This document shows positions 11,151 to 24,785 of a stretch of 64,000 nt of DNA, piece by piece (the first letter of the stretch is position 1; each line of letters begins with the position of its first letter). Source of the stretch: Adineta vaga (lineage: Eukaryota; Rotifera). The stretch spans positions 4,712,001-4,776,000 of the forward strand of contig CP075497.1 in NCBI GenBank assembly GCA_021613535.1, given 5' to 3'. The position numbers and the translations under genes are program-made. The notes under the pieces are model-generated. The model saw only the letters and a program-made list of their open reading frames with translations. It searched no databases and had not been told where the DNA came from.

Positions 11151-12817
11151 TTATGCAGATCGAAAACCACCAACTAATAATGATAAATATGCTGATAATG
11201 CATTGGTATTTAACATATTCATTGGATTGATTAATGCATTATTATTCATATTTGTATTTGCATTTGTATTGGAATATTTTAATCCTAATGGAAGGCGTGT
11301 TGGAGAAAGTTTATTTGAATTGAGGTAAATTGATGATAAACGTTGATGACTTGTCGATGTTGTTGGAGACTTTTTTAATCCCATGGTTTTTTTAATATTT
11401 TCTTCAAACAAAATTGTACCTTTTGATTTCGATAAATGAGTTGAATCTTCAAAACAACCACGAATTTCATGCGAAATATTTGAATGAGATATGATGAAAA
11501 CTTTCAATTCAGGTGATGCCATTGCTAAAATAGAAAAGTTGAAGAAGAAAAAAAAATATGAATAGAAGTTTGAATTCATTCAACCTTGTAATAAATTATT
11601 TAATTTTTCCGTCTTGATTCGACTTTCATCACTTGATTGACGAGGAAATATTAATGAAATATAAACTTCCGATTGTGGACTGAGAGTTTTGGTTGTAACA
11701 ATTAATTCTTTGATTTGTTCACTAACTTCTTGTTCACTTAATTTATCACGATTCAAATCATTTGCACCAATATGAAACATTCTTAAAGATTTGTATACAC
11801 ATGTATAAAATAACATAAATCAAAAATCACTCACATTTTCTTTGTACCAATAAAACGTGTTGTTTGAATGAATTCTAAAGCTTGTGCTACACGTTTTCCA
11901 CGCTAGAAATAAAAGCATAGAAAAAGAAGAAAGGATAATCTCTTTGATTTACCATTGTTTTAATATATGTTTTTCTTTCGGCATCGAATCGAGCTGGATC
12001 AAGATATTTCAATGTTGAATCACCGATAAGTACATTTTCGAATGTTAATGTACGTTCTGCTCGATATTTTAATGAATTTATTATGTTTGTTTTTCCATTC
12101 GAATTGTTATCCAAAAGAATATGATTATTATTTTGAGCCATTGTATAATTACAAATTGAACTATTCGATGATAATTCTAAAGAAGAGAGAAATCGATTTA
12201 CATGATTTTTTTTTCTTTATCATTACCGATATTTTCATTGTTAGTTGGTATGAAATCGATTGATGTTGTTGATTTCATTTGATCACTTATATTGCTTTTT
12301 GTTGATGTATATTGTTCGGAAACAGCAATTTCATTCAATCGTCTTTGAACGTATTCACAAATCTTTGATTCCATTGTATTTTCAAGATTTAATACTTCAT
12401 AAATAAGAAGTGTTAATTGTTGTCGAAGTTTCGCGCAATTTTCACAATGATTTGAATTCTTATTTATGGAATCACCTCCACCACTACCAACCGCGAGTGA
12501 CTGATGAGTTGCTAAACATGTGTCACCTGTCGCTGTAATTAATGGATCTTGTATAACATTGGCAAGAGCAGCATGCACTGCTTGACTCAAAGGCGAAGTT
12601 CCCTTTCCATGATTTGCTGATAATGATAGGTCTGAAAATAAAAGGAAACAATAGTTTATTCTAATTAATCGTATGCTGATTAGATGATATCTATATTTAT
12701 CTTACCTCGATGTCCTGCAAGAAAATTCTCGATTTGTTGATGTTCTTTTATGATCAAATTATTCGAAAATGTATTTAAATTCGTTTTATCATCGGATGAA
12801 TTAATATTCGTCGACAT
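11151..12817 (-). CDS. SGNH/GDSL hydrolase-like protein
   Basis: Six exons on the minus strand: 12706-12817, 12227-12631, 11953-12176, 11835-11902, 11585-11781 and 11151-11524. Total 1380 bases, 459 residues. The N-terminal ~250 residues are Ser/Asn-rich with a CENCAKLRQQL helix. The SGNH fold follows: block I with the nucleophile (VLIGDSTLKYL), block III HIGANDL, a VYISLIFPRQ strand, and block V DSTHLSKSKGTILFEENI with the Asp-x-x-His pair. All four catalytic positions (Ser, Gly, Asn, His) are therefore present. The C-terminal ~80 residues are Asn-rich and low complexity. This subtype (GDS...L, H-x-GxNDL, IxPR) resembles the esterase-like domains in invertebrate gag-like and LINE ORF1 proteins, but the gene has five introns and no reverse transcriptase nearby. 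Substrate unknown. Confidence 0.75.
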
Positions 12818-13038
12818 AATCGTTCGAAATGGATACAAAGATATATATTTAGAGAATAAGATGAATTGGATATTCGAATATGTTTTTTGTGTTTTCTAAA
12901 CTTGTTAAGTTAAATCGACAAAGAGTAGCACAGAACAGAATGAATTATAGAATGTACAAATGCGCGAATTTTAATTAATTATGTTTATTTTTATTTTCTT
13001 TAATAGAAATAAAGAACAACAAGAATATCTAGATGAAG

Positions 13039-15294
13039 TTATAATACAACAGAATTGGTTTGTTTCAAAAAATGAAATCCTTTTCGTTTCTTTGGATTAT
13101 CAGATAAAGATTTAATTATTGGAGTTAAACTTGTGCGATAAGTATCCGAATATTTCTGTGTTAAGAGTGTATTATATGTCGCAGAAGCTTGCAAATTGCG
13201 ATTTTTTATCGCTGTTTCTTGTGGAAAGGACACATTCGATGTACGACGTCCAATATTTGTACAGAAACAAAATATTTGTTTGAATGTATCACGAAATGCT
13301 CGTGACATGAGACAATAAAGAAGAAAATTAACTGAATTATTTATCAAAGCTAATATATCAAATGTATCACCTAAATACCAGAAACAGAATTTATTCAATA
13401 TGATTGATGTTTTGAAGAAGAAGAAAGGATAAAAAAGGAAGCAGAAAATATTTACCGAGATGTTGATAAATTTCAAAATAATATTTTGATTTCGTTTTCG
13501 AAAGAAATGCTAATAATAAAATTGCACCTTGAGGTAGTTCTGTAACGAGAAATAACACACAGACACTAACTAACATTAATGTTGTTCGACGATTTTCATT
13601 TTCACGTTTTCGTCCTCGTATCCGTCCATTACTCGATGAATTTTTTGTTGCTACTAATGAATGTCGATACACTTTTTCCGACTGTCGTAATGCATTTCGT
13701 AATTGTTGAACTAATAAAAAACTAAATAATAATAACAATGCACATGGTATTAATTTGAACATCACACTATGTAAAACAAAGACAGTTTCACGTAATGATA
13801 ACGAACGACTAAATTGAGTTTCTTCAAAACGATAAAAGACAATTGATTTCATATCTTCCGATGATGTATCGTTTTGATATACTTTAACAATACGATGTCC
13901 AACATAAGATGGAATACAAAGAATAGTCGATAGGAGAACAACAATACTAACACCTATCAAAGCTCGATCAGGTGAAGAAACATAAGCAGATAATGTTTTA
14001 CAACTAAGAAATACATAGCGGAAGGCAGCAAGAAATACGGTTAACCTAAAAAAGAAAAATAATTCTTCAAAATTTTTGTTTTCAATTAATATATATTTTA
14101 TCGACTTTCGTTATCGTAATACTTTAGAATAAATACAAATCCGTAGAAATTATGCTCATTATTTAATATGCACAAGAAAATGCTTTTCTCTAGTAAGTAT
14201 TTAGTTGTTATTTCGATTTATTTTATTTAATTTTCAGACAACATATTATCGGTCTCAAAGGATAAGTACTTACTTTTAAAATCTTCTATATCCGTTGAAC
14301 TTATTCGTCTAGTTCCATACTCAGAAAGTAAGATTTTATTAAGAGGGTTTCATCTCACCCTAAAGCTTTCTATATTTTCCGAAGCGAAAGAGATTAAAAC
14401 TATTGAATTGTAGGTTATCAGAAAACATTGAGTTCGTAAATTAGCTATTTACGATCTTGATTTGATCTATGTTTTCCGACAAAGTCATTATTTTTATCCA
14501 AAATGTGTGCCATTATTATTTTAAAAGGGCATGATTTCAAAATTGTCAGGATTCTTTTCTTCAAAGATGACAATCGATTTTAACGACAAATCGGAAATGT
14601 CAATTTATATCAATTTCCTACCGGAAACTAGAAAAACTAGGATTCACATTATGCTTATATAATCTCGGACGATGAATCTCATCATATCAACTTTCAGAAA
14701 AGCTGTTTACTATCAAAAAGATATTTCTTGTAACTTGCGTGAGATCCATTCATGTAGGAATTACTGACTAGTGTTACCAGTGAGATGAAAATTCCTTCAC
14801 TTGTCATCTACCTACCATGTACTAATACAATGTAATGTTAATGTGAAAAGCATATGTATCATATAAAATTGCACTTGAAAGTATGAGGTAGGATCCGGTT
14901 CACTTTTTAATTCACTCTTTGGTAAACAATAAAATATAATAACAGCTGGTAATACAAATAACATTTTTAATAAATCCGACAACGCTAATGATGTGAGAAT
15001 TGTATTTGTTGATGAACGCATTAAGGGACGTGTTAATACGATAATATTAAACAGATTACATGTTAAACCAAATATGCAGACGAAACTTGAAATTATTCCA
15101 TGATAATTACGATAAAGTAGTCTATAGCTTACAAGTGAATTGATATTTTCATCGGAAGCCACCGAAATCATTGTGGAATTTTCTGATAAAACTAGTGATT
15201 CAGTGATATTAGCGAGAATTTGTTGAACGATTGTTGAAGTTGAATACAGATAAGATCGATTCGAAGACATGGATGGAGATGAACGTAATGACAT
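13039..15294 (-). CDS. Peptide-activated GPCR, DMSR/FMRFamide-receptor type
   Basis: Class A (rhodopsin-like) receptor in three exons: 14816-15294, 13456-14045 and 13039-13370 (466 residues). The N-terminus carries several N-glycosylation sites (NRSY, NITES, ENSTM). TM1 is GIISSFVCIFGLTCNLFNII with N1.50 in GLTCN; TM2 has LTSLALSDLL; TM3 ends WLTVFLAAFRYVFL, where the usual DRY is FRY, as in the myosuppressin/FMRFamide/sex-peptide receptor group. TM6 is VSVCVLFLVTELPQGAIL and TM7 is NNSVNFLLYCLMSRAFRDTF, an NSxxNFxxY variant of NPxxY. The first intron (14046-14815, 770 bases) is long for this window. The start MSLRSS (15294) is chosen; an in-frame ATG at 15381 would add 29 hydrophobic residues that could act as a signal peptide. 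Ligand not predictable beyond RFamide-like. Confidence 0.82.
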
Positions 15295-18200
15295 AATGTC
15301 AAGAAATGAATCAATATACAAAGCTAAAGATAAAACATAGCATTTATCTTTGATGAAGTAAGAAGAAAGTATAAACATCAATACATGAGTTTGTTACAGA
15401 AAAGAACATAATGTAATTCCGGTTTAGCTAGAAGAGAAACGGTTAATCTGTCGAGGCTCTCTCTTTCTCTTTCTCTTTTTCTCTTTAACGCATTCATTCT
15501 TTCCCTCGCGTGTTTTCTTGCCGATGGCACAACGGAACTTTGATCGACAGGATTAATGTGAATAACAGCAATATTAACGTACAATGCAATGAGTTCCTGC
15601 GCTGTTCTTATATACTGTTTATGGAAGACTTCACATTCTTTGACAGATCATATTGGTAAATTACTATAAACAAACTTAGTAATATAATAAATGTCCGATA
15701 TACAGAATGTCGCTGAATAGAGAAAAAAAAAGAGTAAAGGAAATTCTAACATTTATTTCGCTTTCAATTATAACTTTACATAGCGATAGTTCATTTAAGT
15801 ACGTAGGTGGCAGATGAAAATAGAGAAGATATCCGTACTAATGACTATCAATCAAATCGTAAACAATAATTTGTTTGAACAAATTAGGAAGTGACGGTTG
15901 CAATAAATCATTCACATGAATGATAATTAAATCTGTCTCAATATCATTTCTAACACACACAGAGACGATGATGAGAAATTCTATTGCGTTTCTCTTCCCG
16001 TTCAAATAAATTACATGTTGAACACGATCAAATATACATCAAAGTACAAATAAGTCAATATCTAACTATTTCTAGTCTAGTGATTATTCTTCTTCTCATA
16101 TTTTCGATTACTCCCTTTTAAATATGTAATTTAATACGCATATTATTTTCAAATAAATACTTACGTTCAAGAAAAACGTCCTCCATGGGTTCACTGATCG
16201 TGATTTGAGAAAAATACGAAGAAGAAGAAGAAGAAGAAAAAGAAAATGTTCGATGTTTGAGCACAAAAGATCAAACAAAAATATTCCAAAAAAGGCATGT
16301 ATTATTGCTTTGCTCTCGACTTTTTTTTATTAACTAAACGAACAACACTCAAAAAAGCAAGTGCTATATTGACCAAAAAAAGTAAAGACAAAAAACAATC
16401 GGTCTGGAACTTTTCTCTGCAATTTTTGGATGTATTAAGAGGACGATGGGGAAAAGTGTGACATTCAAGACACTCTATAATTATCGTCAATCTCTCACAA
16501 AATACCAATCATATATCAATTTAGATAACTTAATATTAGTATTTAGTGTCGGAACATGGAAAACATGCATCATCTGCACTGAAAGTGTCTCGGATAACAA
16601 AAAATATGTGTGTGTGTGTATAGAGACAGAAGAAAGTGTGTTTAAAAAATGAAAATATTCTAATTCTCTAGTGAAATGCTTGAAAAAAGAATAACATAAA
16701 TGTGCTTTAATTACGGAATTCATTCGATAGTGTCTTCTATTGATTAGATTTTTATATTAGAATCTACTTAATTTGATATTCTGTTCTAGATTTAATGTAT
16801 GAATAGCGAAAAGAAAAGTTGCTTTGACTTATATTCATATTGACAAACTAAACGGAAGAAAACAAATGATGTATGTTGAACGAAATAAGAGAAAAATCCA
16901 TTAAGCCTACTTAAAATGCTTTCCTTCTTCTCATTATGCATGTCTACACATGAGAAATATGTCAAATGAAGTAACTTATTTATTTTTTCGGGAGTACAAT
17001 ATTATAATTACTTTTTTTTTCTTTTGAAGAAATACGAAAGTATATTTTCTATATTTAAAATATATTTTTAATTTACGACTGTCTTTTGATGAAAAATGCT
17101 CCTCAATCAACTGTCAAAAATATGCAATTATCAGATTAAATAGCTTTCAGAATATATCTTCGGTTTCATCTTTGATATAGTTAAGAGACTATTAAGAAAA
17201 AAATCAACATATTCTTTATTGGATCAAGTAAATCTAACTATTTTTCTTCTAGAAAACAATCTTCAAATTCTATTATAAACAAACTAATTATACGCGAAGA
17301 ATGATAATGAAATACTGTGAGAACTTTCTCTGCGCCTACGTTATGTATCAGCTGTTACCCATAATTTCCTTTCGCGAACTATCAGATGATTTCATTCTAG
17401 TCTGACGTAATAATTTATCTGAGGAAATCATCATTTTACTTCTTTTATACGAAATACAATAGAAATAGAACGAGATTTTTTCACGGTAGTTGAAACACTA
17501 TTAAAAAACTACTTCATTCCAATCAACATATCAACAAGAGATCTATGAAAAAAACAACTTACATTATCTTTATTTTACAACTGAATGTCAAGCAAAATAT
17601 ATGGACATGTGATGATGTAAATGAATGAGATAGTCTATATTTACCGATTGTTAAGAATTGATTTAATTGCTGATCTTGATATATAAATGAAATGCATTCT
17701 AATGAAGAAGAAAAGATAAAAAAGTCGACGGAGCATTCAAGTACCTATTGCTTCTTATTTAAATAAGATTGAAATATTAATTGAGAGACAGTGTTTTCAT
17801 GGATTAAAAAGCATAGTTTAGTCTGTTTTCTCAGCTCGTACGTACACTTATTAATTAGATTCTAGATATGTAAATGGTAAGAAAATTTTTAATAAATATT
17901 TAATAAATTAATGAAAATCTATTGACTCCTGTATGCATTTATTTATTAGAGATATATTTTTAATTCGAAGAAAAATATTCCATATCTCATTTATAAACTA
18001 CCTCTAGCGTCTTTGTTTCTTCATTAATATTAAAAAAAAAGAAGTTATTTTAGATAAAATCCATCCCCTTCTCATCTTTCACCTCCCTTTTATGATGATA
18101 ACTATCAAATGAATTAGCAGTAATTACTTTGACAAGATCAATCTTCGACTCTTTCAACACACTTCCCTTCTCGATATCCTTCCCGTCAGAAGTTATTATT

Positions 18201-19767
18201 CTGTCTTCTTTTTTTTCAAACTTATCTTCACAATATTCTTGAGTGCTCTATTCTTTACCTTTATTTCATTCTATTATGATTACAAAACTCGCACTGATCC
18301 ATTTCAATCTCTCTAACAAAAAAGCGGCCACTATTTCTTAGATTGCGTTTCGGCAAATCTAAAAATTGTCGATAAATACAGCACGTACCTTATATGAAAT
18401 TAATTGATTTTGATGAAGAAAAAAATCGAATCATATTTCAATTTCTTCCCACAATATGTATCTGGTTAGTTGAATAGAAAAATATCGATTAAAAATATTG
18501 TCATGTTCGATAATTTCATATTCTTATCGTTTTATGTGCTTGTCTCTAGTTCTATTTGATAGAAAATAACAAGTGAAACAGAGCAAAAAATAAAATAGAT
18601 TTTGTCATCTCGTCATTTCTTTTTTTTCTCCTATTTCCTTCTTGTTCTTAACAATTCTTATATAGAATTTTCCTTTGTCTGGTACACTTAGAAAACGCTT
18701 ATGCTTTTATACTTCAATCTACTTGCTATTCACTGATTTAGTGATTCAAACGTCATATTGATGACATTTACTATCAGAGAGTGCAGCACATCAGACAACA
18801 ATTATTTAGCTTAAAGAAAAACACGCAAAATCGCTATTTTCCAATGGTGATTTAGATACTTTTTTTAAAAATCAGTTCCTGTTTTTTTTGGCTTTTTATC
18901 CTTGATTGATTACTCCATTGCATGTTTGAGAATTTGATTAGAGAATAGAATATTCATAAGACAAAAAAAAGCTTTTCATCCGGAGAAAAAATTGCTTTCA
19001 ATCTAATGAAAGATGAATGACAGAAAACTTTTGATTTATCAGAAGTCAGGACTATTAGATATCATTTTTTAGTTTAAATAGATTTTTAATGTAAACTTCT
19101 TTTCTTTTTTATCACAGGAAAAAAAAACTTACTCTTAGACGATTTCATAAGGAGAAAATGTATTTTTTTTTTGAAAACTTCAAAACTTATGTTTACCTAC
19201 TTATGTTAAATAAGGAGTTAATGAATATTTTGTCAGTTGAAGTGTAAAAATATTTCCATTATATTTCACAAAATGTTCATACGCTTTCCAAAAAGCCAAT
19301 GCAATGGTTTCACAAGTCAAACAGTCCGTAATTGAGTGGTTAAGCTAAAAATTGTAAGAAAGCTTTCATAATACTTTCAGAAACGGATATTTTGATTAAT
19401 TAAGTCAATGGAACATGCCACAGGTTCAAAACAATATTTTACAGACATTAAACGCTTCAAAGAAGATTCTAGTGCAATCAATTGATTAGCTTGGGAAAAA
19501 AAACAAAACAAGAACTGAATTCATATTTCTAATGAATTTCTAGTAGTATCTCATCTTTTATAAAAGAAAATTAATTAAGTTACATTATCTTCTAGTCTAA
19601 TGAATTCTGAGAATGCGTTTCATATGATTAAATATTCTATAAGATCTGAAACGGTGCTTATTATTGAATTAGTAGTACCAAAAAATTTAATACGATTACA
19701 GATATCAATTCACACGCCTCCTTTTTTTCTCTCCATGCTATATTGTAAAGATACAAAAAAAGAAGGT
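15295..19767. other. Long gene-poor stretch (4.5 kb)
   Basis: No open frame here has domain character or codon use like the neighbours. It holds a GAA run at about 16218-16238 and many poly-A/poly-T tracts. On the minus strand a possible short 5' exon for the GPCR ends at a good donor (GTAAGTATT) near 16164, with ATGGAGGACG beginning at 16186. I see no tRNA, terminal inverted repeat or transposase. Confidence 0.5.
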
Positions 19768-21742
19768 TTAACGTGATTTACTATGCCAATGACTGTAAGT
19801 AAAATAGATAAGAAGAGAAATGAGAATAACACAAGTGTATCCTAACCAATCATGAGCATCTTGAAAAATCATCAAAAATATAAAGATTTTTATATTAATC
19901 AATGGAATTAATGGAACACCAGGACAAGTAAAAAGAAGATCTTTTGAATGTTTCTTTGGACGTAATAAACAAAAGATCAATGCAATTGTTACATTCACCA
20001 ATATGAATAGTATCACAAAAATGAGATGTAATGAAGAATTTTTGTTGAATATATAAATAAGAATAATAGCAAAAATTGTTGTATTACAAATAAAGATTAT
20101 TAATAAGATAATAGCAGTAAATTTTGGAGATAAATATGAATCAATTATTGGAAGATATGAACGACATGATGAACGAATTATTCGTGTTAAAAACGGATCT
20201 AATTCTAATATTGGATTTAATTCAATGTTTTCATTATCATCATTATTTGTTAATTCAAATCTTTCTTCTTCTTCTTCTTTATCATCGTCATTAGTTAAAA
20301 CAATTTGATAGGTTGAATGATGATTATATCGTTCGATAAGTAAACCAATTGATACACCCGTATAACTAAGTAATGCAGATATATCAGCAAAACCAATCAA
20401 ATCCTTTACATAGAAAAATATAAAATTAATTATTGAATTCTTTCATTCGAATTTAATTTACTTTGATATCGAAAAATGTTCCAAGAAGTGCAATAACAAA
20501 ACAAACTAAACATGTAGCCATCACAGGAACATGTCGTCCTTTACTAACAGAACTTAATTTTGAAGGTAATAATCCATCAGTTGACATTGCATAACTATAA
20601 GAAAATAAAAAATTAAAGTTAATATAAAAACTTATTTACATAATTCGAATGGTTCCATATGTTCCTGAAAGTAAATTTCCTCCAGCACTGAAAACAATCG
20701 CAAATGAGATAATATAACCTGCCCATGGCCATTTGGATAATTTATAAGCATTCGCAAATGCAGAATCAGTATCAATAGAATGATATGGAATTAAGTAAGT
20801 TAATGAAGAGCCAGCTAATGAATAGAGTAATGTAACAATGATAAGTGAAATAACGGTTGCTTGTGGAACTGTTCGAGATGGATTTTTTGCTTCTTCAATT
20901 GCTATTGTAGCCATTTCGAAACCAATATATGAATAGAGTAGTAATGAACTTCCACGAAATATACCTTCGACTCCAAACGGAAAAAATGGTTCATAATTAT
21001 GAATATCGCCAAGTATATATCCTGTGATACCAATAAAAAGTAAAGCCGACATATTGATTACAGTCAGACTATTTGTTAAATATTTCGAATTTCGTAGACC
21101 AACAAGCATTGCTATGAGAAGAAATATAGTGATGCCAAAAGCTAGAAAATCAGGAGATTTGGCAAAAGGTGCATGTGCATTGGGCCAGTGAAAAGTATGA
21201 TTTGTGAGAAAAGAATTTATTTTATGATCAAAAACAGCATCAAAATAAGCAGACCATACTCGAGCACTGACACCTAAACCTGCTACTCCACCAACAATCG
21301 ATGTAAATCCCTTTGAAAAATTTATAAATAGATGAGAAATAGAAAGTTAATTGATTTACCACAAGAAATGCAAGTAATTCTCCAATAGATTCATAGATAA
21401 ATATATACGAAGAACCAGCCCTAGGAATTCGTGCCGCAAATTCTGCATAGCAAAGAGCACCTACGAAACATAAAAGTAGAATAATCCGAATCGATGTTCT
21501 ATTTCATTCATTCATTATAGATTACCGAATAGACAAGAGATACCAGCAAGTAAATTAGCTATAATAATAGCTGGTCCTGTTTGACCTTTGGCAACAACAC
21601 CAGTTAAAACATAAATACCTGATCCAATCATTCCACTTACAGTTAAAAATATTAAATCATATAAATTTAAACATCGTAATAATGGTGTATCTAAATCGTT
21701 TGTTATCGCATGTTTTTTACGAAATAAATTTCCAAAAAGCAT
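19768..21742 (-). CDS. Cationic amino-acid transporter (SLC7A/CAT family)
   Basis: Plasma-membrane or lysosomal transporter of the APC superfamily. Five exons: 21526-21742, 21360-21460, 20640-21310, 20462-20594 and 19768-20403; 585 residues. Family marks in order: LTVSGMIGSGIYVLTGVVAK in TM1 (the substrate-binding GSG), LCYAEFAARIPRAGSSYIF, LLLYSYIGFEMATIAIEEA in TM6, NPSRTVPQA, and IIYAMSTDGLLP after TM8. About 14 hydrophobic segments are visible. An acidic cytosolic loop (DDDKEEEEERFELTNNDDNE) lies in the last exon, where CAT proteins have their variable intracellular loop, and VPLIPLINI matches the CAT C-terminal helices. Human CATs are ~620-660 residues. Which cationic substrate it carries is not visible. 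Confidence 0.9.
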
Positions 21743-22386
21743 CTTTCTTTCGATCTAAAACAATACCAAATATAAACGATTAGCTAAACTTTATATATAT
21801 TAATAGAATTATGTGACGATAATGTGAGTACTGATCATGAAAGTATCGAGACAGGGTTGTTTCTGAAGATTTTCATGTGTACCGATACAAAAGAAAAGAG
21901 CAATTGTATTTATGTTAAATAATTGTATCTTTTCCATTTGTCTATAAAAACGAATAAATAATGATAAAGAAAACTGACATTAGAATGTTTGAATTCATTT
22001 CAATTTCGATTAGTATTTTATTTGACTAATAAAACTGTAGAAGTATTTTGTTCCACAGTAAAATAATCATCAATACATATTCAACTATTATTATGATGAC
22101 AAAAGGAAACATCACAAATGAATAAATGAACAAGTATTGATAAGGAAAAAAGAAAAAAAATATCGTAAAATTCAACATAAAAACTATTTTAAATTGAATC
22201 CATATTAAAGATCATTCCGTAGGATCAAAAGAAAGCAAAGATCTACATTAGGAAGAAAAAATTCCATTGGAAAACACTGTAAACAAAACATTGAAAGAAA
22301 ATTAAATGCGCATACACACACATGAATACATACATATATATATATGATTTTATCACAGAAATATACATTGATATACTGTCATTAAG
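21743..22386. other. Intergenic spacer
   Basis: Promoter side of the CAT gene and 3' flank of the TMEM45-like gene. Short TA runs occur near 21792-21800 and 22331-22342. No gene seen. Confidence 0.5.
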
Positions 22387-23487
22387 TTAGATTTTTGATG
22401 AATATTGCTGTTGTTGTTGCTGTTGTTCGAATTCAATTTGACTATCACTATCATCATTCTCATGATTATCAATATTTATAATTGCATTGCCATTCTTTGG
22501 TTTTAGTAGTTTTAATTTATGATTATTCGATTTAATAACCGTTCCTGTTTCTTTATCTAATACATCATCATCATCATCGTCACCACCACCATCTTCTTCT
22601 TCTTCTTCATTAAGCACACTGTAATGATTGAAACCTTGATAGCGTCGTTTTAAAACCGACCATACAAATGCTGATTGAAGAAAAAGAAAAATACAAACTA
22701 ATAATCCAAGCCAAATAAATAGAACAGTGATTAGTAATATATTTCCATGAGTTTCTGTCCATCTCCAATATGGATCATTCGATGGAAAATACAGAATAAA
22801 ACCAGCTGCATAAAACCTAAAATCATTCAAATTAATTATTCAGAATCAAAATCTACATTCTACAACTAACCAAGCTCCTTGTAATAACGTTGCACCAATT
22901 CGACAATAGGTAGCTAAGATTTGATTCGGTCGATTATACTCCCAAATGCTAGCTAAGACACAAAACATGATATTATACACAAGTAATGTATGAACATGAA
23001 CATTAACGTCATCTTTTCCATGTAAATGAAAATGAAATAAAAATCCTTCAAGACCAAATGCAAATATATTAGCAGTAAATTCAATTCCCTTCGGTAAGCT
23101 ATATTTTGCGTGAACAAGTATTTCAATTAGTGCAGCAAAACCAAATGAAAAGAACATCGTGATATGTTGTGCATTAACTTCACCGAATATCCATACTTGT
23201 CGTTTCAATGTATCATCATATGGATGTTTAAGACCAGTCACAGCTTCACCTAAGATTCCAATACTGACACAGATCAATTTTAAACAAGATTCTAAAGGAA
23301 TTTGTCCGATTGATGATGAGCAGCATGAACATGAATATGTTGTTGATGAATGATAAGGAATTGGTTTACGAGTTTTTTTTGATGGATGACGAGAATGAAA
23401 ATGTTTTGCAGCAACACAGAAACCCCACCATATGGCGAACATAGCAAAGAATGTGCCGGGTACAATATGACCCATAAGTGAATCCAT
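22387..23487 (-). CDS. TMEM45-like multipass membrane protein (DUF716)
   Basis: Two exons, 22857-23487 and 22387-22805, 349 residues. Family marks: GHIVPGTFFAMFAIWWGF at the start, AQHITMFFSFGFAALIEILV, FGLEGFLFHFHLHG and DVNVHVHTLLVYN, then LLQGAWLVVESGFILYFPSN. These align with the GHxxPGTFF, WQHITMY, EGFLFYYHVHG and VHVHTLL segments of TMEM45A/B. The 51-base intron (22806-22856) is placed so that the family's LLQG-W-(4-5)-GFxLY spacing is restored; the nearer AG at 22817 breaks the frame. The cytosolic tail after the last helix is unusually long, with poly-acidic (NEEEEEDGGGDDDDDDV) and poly-Gln stretches. Molecular function of the family is poorly known. A 5'-UTR acceptor (TTTCAG) lies just above the ATG near 23513. 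Confidence 0.87.
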
Positions 23488-24003
23488 GATGATTAATACT
23501 ATTCAAGTTATCTGAAAGAAAAAAAAACAGACGATATTCACAAGTTCGATTTTAAAGATCATAAAGAAAAGATTATGACGTACAAAGCAGTTATTCATAA
23601 CGACATAGAATTTGATACCTTCGATAATAGTAATTATATGATAAATGACATTCTCGTCTAAATATAACAATACTTGACTCAGCTGTTGATCTCTTGCTGT
23701 TCTCTGACGCGTTTGACCGCTGTACTATAAGTAAGAGAACTATGTATAATTGTTGAACAATGTTTTCAATTCAAACTGTTGTTCATTCTGTCGACTAACT
23801 GTACTTTACTACATCGAACAAATATTTTTGTGTAGTTCTTACAAAGAATGATATTTAAAATATGGACTCGTTTACCTTCGTTATTGAGAATGAAAATAAT
23901 GAGTAATATGCACTCTCTAGTATCACAGAACTCCTTTAAAAATCAGTTATATTATATGAAAAAAACAATCATAGAATGACTTCATGAAGTCGAAGTTTAT
24001 AAT
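23488..24003. other. Intergenic spacer
   Basis: 5' flank of the TMEM45-like gene with a possible noncoding first exon ending at a donor near 23877 (minus strand GTAAACG). No coding region recognised. Confidence 0.4.
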
Positions 24004-24785
24004 TTATAATTCAACAACAATTGCCGGTTGTAATGGTTGATAACGAAGATTGCACGTTGATGCGTTAACAAATATTGTTTTCTCATTATCTTGATGTTTT
24101 CCATATGCTTCATGTATATGTCCAAATACATGAAGTTTGGGTTTGATAAGTTGTACACGATTATATAGTGCCTTACAACCGACATGTTCTTGTCTTCGCG
24201 TAGAATCAAGAATTCCATAAGGCGGACCATGTGTTATTAAAACATCAGTATCTAACGGAATCTTCTTCCATACTGAATGAATTTCTTCACTATCACGTTC
24301 GATATTAAATGCCCAATCACAAAATGCTGGTTGCCATGGACTAAATTATGAGACTATGAAAAAAGCTGAGATCTTTCGAAATTTGTTTTAAAAATATACC
24401 TTCCATAAAATTTCAATTGAGTAACTGGATCAACATACGTTTGATCTTGTAAATAAATAATTCCATAATCATCTTTTAATGTTGGTTCTTTGAACATATC
24501 AATAATTGCTTGACTATCTTCTTCTTTCGTATCAAAATGATTCCAGTGACTTGCATAATATGTACGATCAAGTGTCACATCATGATTTCCAGCAATAAAA
24601 ATTTTTAAACGAAATTTTCTTAAAGTCTTTAACCAGGTTAAGAAAGTTTCCAATTCATCACGTTTACCTGTTCTTGATAGATCACCTGCGTGTACTAGAA
24701 TATCACCATCTGGTAAATCGAAATTATAATGTGAATGAGTATCCGAAATGCAAACAACACGTGTTGATGGTTTTGTTTGAGACAT
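24004..24785 (-). CDS. Metallophosphoesterase, MPPED1/MPPED2 type
   Basis: Calcineurin-like dinuclear-metal phosphoesterase; mammalian relatives hydrolyse cyclic nucleotides weakly. Two exons, 24400-24785 and 24004-24340, join at YGR-SPWQPAF to give 240 residues. Metal-binding motifs in order: CISDTHSHY (D-x-H), ILVHAGDLS (GD), FIAGNHDV (GNHD), LITHGPPYG (H) and HVFGHIHEAYG (G-H-x-H). All motifs are intact, including the His in GHIH that is Gly in mammalian MPPED2, so this copy should be the more active kind. It lacks the ~55-residue N-terminal extension of the 294-residue human protein and begins MSQTKPSTRVVCISD. It is not possible to tell MPPED1 from MPPED2. Confidence 0.9.
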
